From Prinia subflava (taxonomy: Eukaryota; Chordata; Aves; Passeriformes; Cisticolidae), in the NCBI RefSeq assembly GCF_021018805.1, contig NC_086259.1, positions 18,247,501-18,311,500 of the forward strand: a DNA stretch of 64,000 nt. Reading direction: 5' to 3'. The position numbers and the translations under genes were made by a program. Positions 10,638-23,000 of the stretch are shown here, in pieces. The first letter of the stretch is position 1; each line of letters begins with the position of its first letter. The notes beneath the pieces were generated by a model that ran no database searches, was not told the origin of the DNA, and saw only the letters and a program-made list of their open reading frames with translations.

Positions 10638-13114
10638 CCCCTCTGCTTTGCTGTTTTAAAAGCTCTCCTGACTAATCCTGAGCTAACTTTGCATTTTCCT
10701 TCCTTGTCAGCTGGTGCCATGTGTAACTCCACAGGCCCTGGGAGCTTTTAGCTGCAAATGTCACCCATAACCCAGGGGCAGGCACCCACTGTGTGCCTCA
10801 CCAGGGAGGCAGCCAAAGCTCAATGTCCCTAAGGAATAAGGTGACATGGGGACATGAGTGCAGGATCAGCCTGCATGTGGCTTTAGCAGAGTCTCTGCCA
10901 GGATTCAGATGTGACCAGCTCTCCTGCTTTCAGTGCAAAGCAGACACCATCCATTAGCTGGGGAAATAGCTTTCTAAAAATAATCTTTCCCAAAGTCCAG
11001 TGCTGCACTTTAACTCCCTCAGACCCCAGAAGAAGGCCTCCCATCTCTCCCCACTTTGGACAGGCTTTGCAGGATATTCAGGAGTGCTTTTCTGCTGACT
11101 CAGTCGTTTCTGATGGCTCCCAGATGTTCACCTGGCACCAGTGTCAAGGGCCTGATGTGTTTAAAGGGAGGCTGTGCTCCTCTTGAACCCTTGAAATCAA
11201 CAGCAGAGGCTTCCTCAGCTGACTGTCAGCTGATAATTTTGTGTGAGAAATGTCAAACCCCAGCTCAAAGGCAGCGTGATTTCAGCCTCCCTGGAGGAGG
11301 CATCCCCCAGCCCCGCAGGGCTGGCTGGGCTGGGACACACATCTGAGCGTTTCTTTGCACCTGGGCACGAGAATATTGAGAGGCAGCTGGGTGGACATCT
11401 GAAATCCGTGAGAGCTTCCTGAAACGTGAACATCTTTCAGCTGCTTTCAGTTAATCTGGCCTGGGAACTCTGCTCCCTGCCCCTCCCTCATCCCTTCATC
11501 CTTCCTTGGGATGCTCAGCGCTCCTCGCCCCACGCCAAAACAGAGGCAGGGCCTTGCACACCCCGGGTGAAATAGAAGATAAAGCCAGAGTGACCTAATT
11601 TTTAAGAGGTGCTGGTGTCCTTTTGCTGGCCAGTGGGACCCAGGGAAGCACATCCCCAGGAATAATGCACCATCTGTTGGGAGGTTTTGGCTGGCTCGCC
11701 CAGCCAGACGCGCTGGCTTCGCTGCGGAGCCCCGAGCGGGGCAGCTCCTCTGGCTCTCAGATGCTGCAGCTGATTTTTTCAATCTGCCCTTTCTGAGAGT
11801 TCAATGTTTGCCTTAGATGGGTGGTGGATTTGGGCTCCTGTTTAGAGAAGGGCACCCGGCCAAACGCGGGGTGCAACGGCCGCCTCTGAGCGCCGGCTGT
11901 TCCTGCAGCAAGAGCTGCCGGGGCTAAATGGCCACATTGTGAATGGCCACGGCACTGCAGCTATTTTTAAACTCTCAGGGAAGTGCCTCAAAGTAGGAAT
12001 TGTTGCCTGAATTTGGGTCAGACTGTCTACAAAAGCAACTGCTCCTTTTGCCTCCCCTGCCCCTCTGCAGCCGGGTTAGAAAGTCGGGCTCCTGCCTGGG
12101 GGAAAGTGAACGCCGCAAGCAGGGCTGAGAGGAGGGTGAGGTTAAAGGAGTGTTGGTCCCCATGCCACTGAATGTCCCATCTTCCAGGTGTGCCTGGAGC
12201 TGGGGACAAGGCTTGTGTGTTCCCCTTGCTCTGCAGAGCAGGAAATGATGAGGAGCTATTACCTAAACTGAGCAAATTACATCCTGCATTGTTGTACCCG
12301 GGCAAAGGCTTAATGCGCTGCCTGGAGAGAGGCTGAGGGCAGCTGGTTTTCATCTGCCTGAACTCTCAGTCCAAGAAAGAAACCTCAGATGGCGACTCTG
12401 TGTCTTTTGTGCAGTCAGCCAACAAGTTTTCAGGGGTTCTCAGTGCTCCCTGAGGTTTTTGGGGGCCCCTGCCTGTGCAAAGCACCTCGTGCCTGCCAGT
12501 GCTCTCCTCAGATGCTGCTGTAGTGGGTTGGGGGAGCAGGGGTTTGGGGTTCTGTGCTCAAGCATAGCTTTTCCAGCTGGGAATTAGATGGCTCTTCCCT
12601 GCTCTGGTTGGCTTCCAGATCATCTGGTCTCAGAGTGTCCAAATCCCGTGTCACCGGACAAAACTTCTCAATTAATTCCTGCTAATCTGGGGTTTGTTTC
12701 CTGCCGCTGCAGAGGAATGCTCTCAGCGTGGCTTTCAACAGTGCTGTCAAAACCAGAGCCCCACCTCGTGTTGGAGACAGGGATGGGGAAACTTTCTTCC
12801 AAAAATTAGCCCTAAGGAGGGACATCCTGTGCTTGCACTGTCTGTACAGATGCCTTCTTGCCCCGGATCCTGCTCCAGGGGCTCTTGGATCCCACCGGAG
12901 AGCAGTGTGTGCTGCAGCAGCACATCTCACCTCCTGTGAACAGCTCCTGATCCAAACAAAACCAGGCAAGCCTCTCAAGGATGGCCGGATGGATAAATTG
13001 GAGCACGGGAGGTGGAAGTGCTCGGGAATGACAGGTGGAGCAGGAGCACTGCAGAGCAAGGGGCAGGGATGAAACGAAGCTGTTCAAAGACCAAACCGAG
13101 ACCCTCTCTCGGTG

Positions 13115-13300
13115 CTGACGGCATCCGAGCGCCTGGGACACCTAATCTGGCCGGGGGAGGGCGGCTGCTGCCGCTGCTCCATCACTCACATCGCTGGCGC
13201 CGCTCCCGCCCCGGGCCGCGTCAGCGGAGCCCCGGTGCGTCACTGCCCGCGGGGATCGGGGCCGTTCGGCCCTGTCGTGACATTTCCCAGAAACTCAGCC
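13115..13300 (+). promoter_or_regulatory. CpG-rich block, possible alternative CRISPLD2 promoter
   Basis: Dense CpG, unlike the flanks. It contains an Sp1-type GC box CCCGCCCC (13205-13212) and a CRE-like TGCGTCAC (13236-13243), about 550-700 bases upstream of the start codon. Transcription from here could produce an unspliced 5' leader into the first coding exon. Function is inferred from composition only. Confidence 0.45.
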
Positions 13301-13779
13301 CTTCCACAGAGCCTCAGGAGCGGCTTTGGTGCCGCCTGACCTCCTCATGCGGCTCGCTGCGGGTTTTGCTTTCCCTTTTATTCAGAAATGAAAAGAGTTC
13401 TCGGCTTTGCCAGCTGCTCTTTTGGGTAGGATAGCTCCAAATGTCCCCTGGCTGTGGAGGGATGGAGCTGGGGTTACTGAGAGCTGCTGGGCACTGCGGC
13501 TCCACCAGGGATGCCAGGGGTGCAGAAGGCATCCTCCTGCCTGCCTGGGAGGTGTTCACTCCCAAATCAGCATCAGTGGAATTCCCAGGTGTAATAAACT
13601 GAGTCCCCACCTCTTGTGATGCTGTTTGGGTTTTCCCGTCTTGGGGGTGAGCAATAATTTTAAGCACCACTCTTTTCCAAGCTCAGATCTGTGTGACCTC
13701 ATTATTGGGGGACAAATGCCACTGAGAGCTCCTGTGGCACTGCTCTGACTGTTTCTGCCTGTTTCTCCCCAAATTCCAG

Positions 13780-14093
13780 ATCTGCACTGAGCCACGGGAG
13801 TCCCTGCACGAAAATCCGGCATCACCTTCATCCCTGCTCCTGCTGGCAGCATGAATCCTGCCCTGCCCTGGATCATTCCTCTCGGATGTGTGCTGCTGCT
13901 GACAAAGACAGCTGAGTGCTTTATCCTGCCCAACTCCAGCCACCTGGAGAGCATCCTGAGTAAATATCAGCATGGGGAAGCTCACTCCAGGTCCAAGAGA
14001 GCCATTTTATTCTCAGACAGACAGGAGATACTGATGCTCCACAATAAATTGAGAGGTCAGGTGTATCCTGTGGCCTCCAACATGGAATACATG
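13780..14093 (+). CDS. CRISPLD2: CRISPLD2 coding exon 1 (start codon at 13851; signal peptide, pro-segment)
   Basis: The acceptor TTCCAG ends at 13779, 71 bases of 5'UTR follow, and the ATG is at 13851 with A at -3. Codons 1-81 encode the signal peptide (LGCVLLL core), [21 protein letters not shown] and the CAP domain start [13 protein letters not shown]...SNMEYM. The donor is ATG|GTGAGT. The start is chosen because it is the first ATG in good context that opens directly into a signal peptide. Confidence 0.95.
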
Positions 14094-17000
14094 GTGAGTC
14101 TAGAGCCTGATACATCACCTTGTTACTAATTTTTTTTTTCTTCTTCTTCCTAACTGTATTTTAATTTTCCTTGTGGTGCAAGAGGTGTAGCAAATTTCCA
14201 CTCAAGTAAGCTTTTCTCAAGAGATTTCCTGAAGTTTTTCATTCCAGAGCGAGGGATGCTTTAGATCAGTGGCCTGTTTTGGTTGGAAGGGGCTGCTGAT
14301 GGAGTCCATCCTCTGCATATTTTGAGGACTGGTTCCATTATTCATAAAGGAGCGTCTGGCCCAGCCCTGGATGCATCTCCAGTGATGGCAATTCCCCAGC
14401 CTGCCTCAGCAGGTTCTTCCATTACCTTCAGGTCATAAAAGCAGCAAATTTCCCCCAGTGTTTAACCCCTGCTCTCCCTGTGAAAGCTTTCAGGCTGTTG
14501 TGGGGATGCCACAGTCTGCTCAGGGCATCTCAGTGTGAGCCAAACTTCCACAGTGCTCCTGGGAATCTGCACGGGACCACAGGGAAAAGGGACATGAGAA
14601 ATGTGGCTCCATCTGCAGAGAATTTCAGTCACTGGAAAGGCTTTGGGAGTTCCTGGGTGGATGGGTCAGTGCTGTTGAGTTTTGTAGTTCAGGAAACCAA
14701 AATAAAAGTTTGGTCAATGGATTCTCCCACTTCAGAAGTAGAACTTAAAAGCTGGAGGAGTATGAAATATCCCTTGCCATCAACAATTCACATGAATATG
14801 TTTTTTCCACCTGATGCCAGAGACCCTACTTTGAGCTACTTTTGCCATGCCATCAAAATATTACAGGGCCACAAAATGATGTAGGCAAATAATTACTTTT
14901 TGTGTGCCTTTTCCCAGCGTGCAAATATAGCTCTGACCAAAACCTAGTCTGACTTCAGCCGTGCGCTCCTGCTGACGGATCAAATGACGGATGAGTTGTT
15001 AAGAAGTGTTTAAAAGGGTAAAAGAAAAGTACACTTAAATGCAATATAAAACTGTTTGCCAGCTGTGCTGAAGTGAGGGCTGCAAGTGGAAAATCCTGCC
15101 TTTTGTGACTGCAGGGAGAAGGGGAAGAGAAGGGAGGGATGGTGAGGAAGGACAGCTGTCCCTCGGTCCCTCCGCACCAGCTGGGTTTCGGTCCCGCTTT
15201 TGCCAGGAGTCCTGTGCCTTTCTAAGAACGGGGATTGTGTCCCTTTCTCAGCGGCTCCCGCGTTATCCTGCAGGGAAGCACTGCCAGAAGAGGCAGCCTG
15301 ATGGATTTCCAGAGGGTAAACACAAAGCCTGAGCAAGCCCAAGGTGTTTTGGTTGGCCGTGGGGCTGGCAGAGCAGCGTCCACGGCCCGGCCGCTGTTTG
15401 CTCTCCTGTGTTTGCCTTTGCCCAGGGAGCTTTTCTAGTGGTTTTTATGGGTGATGGAGGGCAAATGAAAGGGCCTTATGTGCTCTGGAGAAAGGAGCTG
15501 AGTATGAGATGGTGCTGCTTGGAAGGGCTATAATCAGCCTTTCATGTGCTCGTGTTTACCCAGCATGACTTGGAAATGCCGTGTATATGTTGAACGGGAA
15601 TTTCTCTTTAATTCTCTGTCCTGCAGAGGACATTTCTCATTTGGACTCGTTTAAGAGGATGGTCTGTCTTTAGAACCATAGATAAACTTTCCTCTTTCCC
15701 TTTGGTGCTGGAGTGTCACTGGAGACGTGCTGGGATAATTTGTGGATGACAGGTAGAGTTTGTTCTTGGCCATCGACCTCCAAACACTCCTTGTGAAAAT
15801 CCTTTCTCCCAGCTCTGTATGTGGGGTATTTAAGTGGTCTAAAAGGGAAAGGGGACCCAATATAGTCCAGGAGAGGAGATATTTAACTGCTTCTGGATGA
15901 ACTTCTATTGTTGGACACTGTTAATAAGAAAGCAAGAACACAATGAATCCTATGACTTACCTGGAGATCAAAATAATTGTTATATACATGTGGAATAAAG
16001 GCAAAGTGGACTGAAAAATGAAGAAAGAAACGGTTTAGCTGCTGGGTATGTGTAATTAATTGAAAGCTGGCACAGGTATTCAGAACTAATGGAAAATGGG
16101 TGAGCAGGGCACAACTTCCTGACAAAGCTGGGCCAGTTCAGAATTACCTTAACTCCTCTACCAACTCCGTGATCGACATTTCCAGAGTGCCTTTGGACTG
16201 TTTAAGAGAGGTGGAAGGGTGCCAAGGCCAAAACAAACTCCTTGTTCACAGTCCCAGAGTAAAAAGGACATAACGGACTCAGAGGAAAAAAGGACATAAC
16301 AGATCCTAAGGCACGGTGACCTTTTAAGATGGCTTAGCCAGCTGCTTTCAGCAGTGATGAAAGGCAGAAATCTTTCCTCTTGCGGCGGCCTCAGAGAGAG
16401 CTGCATAAAGCAAAATTGTTCTCAGTGCAGATTGCTGGAAGGAAAATCGTTTGTTTTCATGTATAAGGTATGCATCCTTCCTCTCAGCTGTAGGGTGGTG
16501 GCTTTCCCTGTCAGGATGGGACGGTGTTTCTGTGGGGGTTAGCAAAAAGCATCTCCACACCTCTGCCAGGACATGTCAGCCCCGCTAGTTTGATGCCACT
16601 TTGAAAAGGAAGCTGCCAGTATTGCAGGAAGTCTGAGCTGGGGAGGAAAATGAGCGGGTAACCCGATCACTGCAATTCAGGTGTCTGGCTTTGGGTTTGC
16701 AGGCTCCTCAGGCTGAGTGAGCAGACTCCTTGTGGGATGCACCATTAAATCTGGACCTACGAGTTGTGGTGTGATGTGTGTGTGCCATGCAAATACTTCA
16801 CATACACACTGTCCACTCCGCTTTGAAAGGACTTAGAAATTTGCAGGAGTGACAAAAATCCATGTGCTAAATCACTTGGAATCACACACCCCCCCAAAGT
16901 TCTCAACCTCTGCTTCTGAAGGAAGCTGAGCACAGGCTCGTTGCCCCTCTGGCTTCAGTCATCTTCCTAGATACTGCTTTGAATATTGGCATAAAGAATT

Positions 17001-20000
17001 CTTGCAAGTATAGCTGGGAAAGTCTGAAATCTCTTTTTTCCCCCTCTATGTTTATTGCTCTGAAATAATTCCAGCCTCCTGACCGCATTCGTGTCTGAGA
17101 AGCAAGAGGCAAATAACTGCTCTAATTTAGATGGGATGGCTTTGTAATGTGATGCCTGCAGAAACGAGCTTCTCTGCTCATGCAGCAAGAAGCCGTGCAG
17201 GGACCGAGCTCCTTCCCCATTACCTGTTAAGTGTCTTTTTGTCCCAGTTCATTCATTTTACCCGCAGGCATCAAAAGGAGATGTAACCTGTATGCTCACT
17301 TTAATTCCCATTTAATAGCCTGTTGCTCTGGACGTTAAATTAGGAGATTTAGAGCATCTCCTCCTCCGGAGCTGCAGGGAATGGAGCTGGGCAGAAGGTC
17401 TGAGGAGCTCAGAGTGCAGAACATCTTGGGAGAGCTCCTGTGGCTTTGGTGCTGGGTGGGAGGGCAGCTGCGGCCGGGCACTGCCGAGCCCGCAGAGTGG
17501 GAGACCACAAAAAGCTGCAAGAGGCAGCCTCAGCACAGGGCTGGGGACAGGTGGTGGGTCTGATCCCATCCCTTTCACCGAGCTGAGAAGGAAAATGGTT
17601 CTGCTCCCTGTGTCAGAGCTGTGTCCACACGGGGTTTTGCAGACTGATGCGGATTTGCTCGGTCACTGCTCAGTCCAAAGCGGAGCTGGGGCAGCCCTGG
17701 GATGCTGCTGGGACCCGGGATGCTGAGAGTGCTCCGTGATAAGCTGTTCTGGGAGGCCTGGGCTGTGAGCTCAGTGGGATGAGGTCATGTTTGCCTCACT
17801 GAGATAGTGGAGACACACCAAGTTCCAGGGGACACTGGATTTTCCTATTGTTTTATCCAGGGTCGTACAACCCTTCCCCACCCCAGCTATAACTGCCCAA
17901 GACTGTCCAGATATGCTCAGAATGAACACCTGATGGTTTTTAAATGTGTCTGGGAGCCTGCAGCACTCTGGGCTCTGACAGGTCCTTTGAAATGTTTGAG
18001 ATCAGAAGCTGCTTTTCTTCTGGAGGAGACAGGACTTGGAAAGAGCAGCTGGTTGTGATGGTAAATGTCCAAAGAGGACAGTCTCGTGCTGGCACGTGGA
18101 TGGGCTGGATGCACATTGCAAGACCTCTCTTCTCTTTGGCTTTATTCGTAGGAATGTGCGGTAATATTTTAATCCCACTGAATTATCCTCTGAGGGCTGT
18201 TCTGAATAGAGCAGCTGTCAGTAATTTACACAATGAATCCAGGGCACTGGCTGCTGGGCCCAGCAAGTCTGGCCTTTAGAACAAATACTCTCCTGGGCAG
18301 CAGAGCCAGCAGAGCTGCTTTCCTGTTTGCCTTTGTGTCATGTTGGAGCTCTCCTTTGGCTCACAGCGCCGTGATATTCGATGAGGAGTGATCTCACCCC
18401 AGCATCCTGCCCTCAGTGGGAACAGCAATGGGATTTGTCACTTCTAACGTGATGCCTGTTTCAGTGAGAGTGGAAAAAGCTTAAAAGCCCTGGGACTTTG
18501 CCACGTCTGATGTATTTGACTGGATCCACTGGTGGACTCTCATTTATTCTGGAAGGAGAAGGAGGTCTGAGACTGAGAGACTCAGGCCCACCCTCCTTGA
18601 TTAAGAGGTTGGATCAAAGATCTCCAGTGTGGTGGTGGAGGTAGTGGAGCTCTCCACTCCAGCTCTCCACTGCTGGAGCTCCCCTTGGTGGGAAAGCCTG
18701 GATCTATCCCAACAGAAAGGACAGTGGGTGAGAAATGGTGCTGAAATCCAGCAAAGCACTGAGCGTATGTCAGGGCTCTTGCAGGACTCAGAGATATGTG
18801 TCATGTTGGAAATCACGGGATCCCCCACCTTGAATTTGAATTTTTAATTTTTTTAAAATGTATTAGAAAAACAGCTGCCAAGAATATCTCGTGGTTTAGG
18901 GTGGATGGTATGGATGTGTTCTTGAGGTCTTCCCACATGGGTTTGTGTGTTTTCTGGTGACCTGAGTGAAGCATTTCCTCAGAAGCGTGGCATCAGCTGG
19001 GGAAAGTCATAGACCCTTTAGTCTATGAGACTTTGGGCTATGAGTCTTTAGACTTTCATGGCAGGGGAACATGCTGAGAAATGTGATTTCAGCACAGAAA
19101 TTTGGTGGCTTCACCAGGACAGGCCAGACACGGGGGCGTGATCTGTACCTCAGTCTTTCTCCACTAACTGCTGTTGGCTTAATCTCTTGATCTAGCGAGT
19201 CTGAGATGAAAACCTGACCTGTTCTTTTCTCTCCCCACACCCTGCAGACCTGGGACGAGGAGCTGGAGCGGTCAGCACACGCTTGGGCTCAGCAGTGCAT
19301 CTGGGACCACGGCCCCAGCGACCTCATCAGGTCCATTGGGCAGAACCTGGCCGTGCACTGGGGCAGGTGAGAGCTGGGGTGCCACAGGGTCATTGCAAAG
19401 GGGGGTTTGTGGGGTCCTCCTTTACACACAGCTGGAAAGATCTGCTCTGGTGCTTGGTAGAGCACTGTGGAGGCGGGAGAAGAGCTGGGGTCATTAATTG
19501 GGATGGTTTCAGTGGGGTGGTTATCGTGGTTAACGCCTGCAGCTGCCTTCCACTGAGGCTTCCCAGGAAACCAGCACTGATTTGGGCTCCTCCACTAAAA
19601 ATCACTCCTTCTCCTGGAGGAGAACAGGTACAGAAGTCTGAACCCTTGCTCCTAAATCTGCTGCTTCAGGGGGTGGTTCTGGCACCATCCAGCTGAAGGC
19701 TGAAGCTTCTCAGCAGCAATGTCTGCATTCAGCTCAGAATTCGTGTCTGGATTCAGTTCAGAGTTTAATTATCTCTTGCTGTGTTTTCCATAAATATTTA
19801 TCTGCCTCCTGATTTTTCTTTGCTGAAAACACTTTGCAGGGTTTTGGGGTTTTTTTCATTTCCTGGGACAAGTTGTTAAACTAGATTCATTAACCCAGTT
19901 AGGAAAGCTGACATGAAGGTTTCCAAAGGGATTTTCCTCTCCATCTCTAGTTGAAATTTGTTTATTGTTAAGCCGCTGTTTTTAAGCTTGCTACAGGTTA

Positions 20001-23000
20001 AACCTGTGTTGCACAGCAAACATTTTGTACTTGCTCAGGGGCCCTGAGTGTTTTCTCCCCATTTCCTGGGTGGAAATCCAGTTATCTTTGTTGCAAACCA
20101 GGTAGAGCTTGGTGGAAAGCACAGGAAATTTGCTGGTGTGAAATTAGCCTGATGTAAGAATTGGGCCCATTTTAACATTTGGAAAGTAGGGTGGTTAATT
20201 CATTGGAAACAAAAAGATTGTGCTGTTCTTGGCTGCCCTACAAGTGCTCAGGATGGCCATGGGCTCCTGATGGAGGAAGATCCAATCTCGCTCCCTTTGC
20301 GGTCCCTGAGAGGAAAGAAAAATCAGATTTATCTCAGCTTTTTCAGGAACGGGCCATGATTTGATTGCCTCCATTTCCTCTCCCGTAAAATAGGATTCGG
20401 AAAGTATTCGCCTCATGACATCATGAGATGGATGTTTTTAAAACACTTCTAATGAATGATTTTTAATGAGAAGTTGGCTGAAAGGTTAAGCTCCAGTTGG
20501 TAATGATATCATTTGGTTTGCTGGCAGCTTGCTTCGTGTGAGCCGTTGAAAGCAATCAAAAAGCAGTGGGTTTGGTGCAGTTTGCAGATTACTCCTTTTG
20601 CTCATTGAGTACTCAGTGTGTAAAATGTGTATGAATTTCTGCAGGCAGTTTTGACACCATTTTTGCTCCCCAAACAGCACAAACAGCATCAGCACTGCCT
20701 CAGACCGTGGTATCTGAGGCAGAGATTACACAGGGTACAGGGGGCTTGGTGAAGGGGAAAATTGCTGCCAAAAAAAGGTAGGATAGGAGTGCATGCACCA
20801 ACTACTCCACACCAGCTCCTGGTGGGGTGTGAGTGAGGAAAAGCCCACTCACTTTCACAGGACTCACAGTATTGGCTGTGAGTTAACTTCCAGACTGAGC
20901 AAATTGCCCCGTGGTAAAATAGGTACACGATGGCTTTTGGTTTAAGATGTTTGGCAAAGCCTAACTTCTGTTTACTCTCAAAACACAACCTCCTGCCAAA
21001 CTGGAAATTATTTTGTAGTTGAGTGGAAAAGTGAGAGGGCATTTCAGGTCAGCAGCACTTGAGGATCATGTCAAACCTATAAATCATCCAGAGGCAGGTC
21101 AGGCTGTGAATATGAGGGAAAAAATCATAGAAACACACAACAGTTTGGGTTGGAAGGGACCTCAAAGGTCTTCCAGTTCCAGCTACTCTGCCATGGGCAG
21201 GGACACCTCCCACTGTCCCAGGTTGCTCCAAGCCCTGTCCAACCTGGCCTTGGACACTTCCAGGGATCCAGGGGCAGCCACAGCTTCTCTGGGCACCTGT
21301 GCCAGGGCCTCACCACCCTCACAGGGAATAATTCCTTCCCAGTATCCCATCTAACCCTTCATCTTTAACATTTTAAAAACTTTTTTTTTTTTTTTTTTAA
21401 TTTGAAAACTTCTACCAGCCCATCCTGATTCCAGCTGCCTTTTTCCCCTCCCTCAGGTATCGATCTCCAGCCTTCCATGTGCAGTCCTGGTATGATGAGG
21501 TGAAAGATTACACATTCCCATATCCCCACGAGTGCAACCCGTGGTGCCCAGAGAGGTGTGCAGGTGCCATGTGCACACATTACACCCAGGTAAGGGACTC
21601 GGAGGGCTCTGACCCCACACTCCCCACATCCCCCCATGCCTAGATTTGGGGTAATTTGCTTTTTTTTTTTCAATATCTGCATCTCTTTACAGATAGTCTG
21701 GGCCACCACCAACAGGATTGGCTGTGCTGTGCATGTCTGCAAGCAGATGAATGTGTGGGGAGAGATCTGGGAGAACGCTGTTTACCTGGTCTGCAACTAC
21801 TCCCCCAAGTAAGGCAGAGCAGCCGGGCTCTCTGCAGCCCTCCCAGAACTGGCAGCTTCCTTAACTAGCTCGGGATCTGGGGAAGAGATTGCAGGCAGTC
21901 TAGACTGGTGGTTGTGGCTTTAAATTTTTACTTTAGACAGCAGCACAGGGCTGGTTCAGAACTACTGAGCGCCGCCTGGAAAACTGAATGAGAGGCTGGG
22001 GCCAGGCTGGAGCTTTGATGTTGCTGCCACGGGAAGGGAGAGGAGGAGCAGGAGATGGCCAGGATGGAGCTGGCGTGTGCTGCTGAGCAAGGCTGGCTCT
22101 CTGCTGTCAGAGGGTGGGAAGGGATGGGGTGGTGGTTCACGCCAAAAAAACCCTGAAATAACTGCAGCAGTCAAGATCTCACTAGCTCGACAGTTTGATT
22201 AAATTTCAAAATGAAAATCATATTTCTTGCCTACTACATCCAGGAGAAGTTTACTACCTGGCAATGGCAGTTAGTAGTTTCTGGTTTAATGGCTAATAGA
22301 GAAACATTCCCCGCTCCAAGCCCTCGGCAATTTAAAAGTTCAAAACAAAATGAAATAAGGGAATGGCTCCGTGCAAACAGAGTGGCTTGGGAGCATCTGA
22401 CTTCAGGGGATCATAGTGCAGAATAATACAAAATAAAAAGAAGTGTGGGGCTGCAGCTGCCATGTCCCAGCAGAGCTCTCTGGGTGGAGTCTCTAAGCCC
22501 CTCTCCCCATCGTAGATGAGCACATTTTGCTGGTTTGGCAGGATTTAACAACCTGCTCCTCCTGAGGGATTTCAGCATCTCCCACAGAGCCCCCACAGCG
22601 GGCTGGGCAATTCCCACGTCATCCATTCACAGCTGCTGGATGGAAAAGTTCACTATATCTGCAGCTTCTGCTTAATCTTTTCTCTCTGGCATCGGTGCAC
22701 ATTGTCCTCGTGTAGCCTTAGAGGTGGAGACAGCTGAAAGAGCCTAACCCAGGAGTTTACAGCCACAGCTTAACTCCGGCTCCTTCAACCTCCTCATCCT
22801 CTAAAACCTGCAGGATAGAATGCCAAGATGGGCTGTTGTTTCTGGGGAGTTCCTTCAGCAAAATGCAGTAATCCACTTTTAGAAAAAAAAATCCAGATTT
22901 ACTTCTGTTTACATCCGATCCTGCTGTTTATATTGGAAAGTAATATACAAGTGACACGATTAAAGCAAACCCCTAAAAAAATCTCATTTTAGAGATGGAA

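Larger units (their letters stand above)
9835..13779 (+). other. CRISPLD2 intron 1 (within the 5'UTR)
   Basis: About 3.9 kb from a GTAAGT donor to a TTCCAG acceptor, if exon 1 is right. It includes a GATCCCAGGCTAA tandem repeat (10541-10637) and a CpG-rich block (13115-13300) that may be an alternative promoter. No coding exon is recognised. Confidence 0.5.
19367..21456 (+). other. CRISPLD2 intron after coding exon 2
   Basis: About 2.1 kb. It contains a CRE/AP-1-like palindrome (20412-20427), an antisense CR1 (21124-21358) and a poly-T run close to the 3' splice site. Confidence 0.85.
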
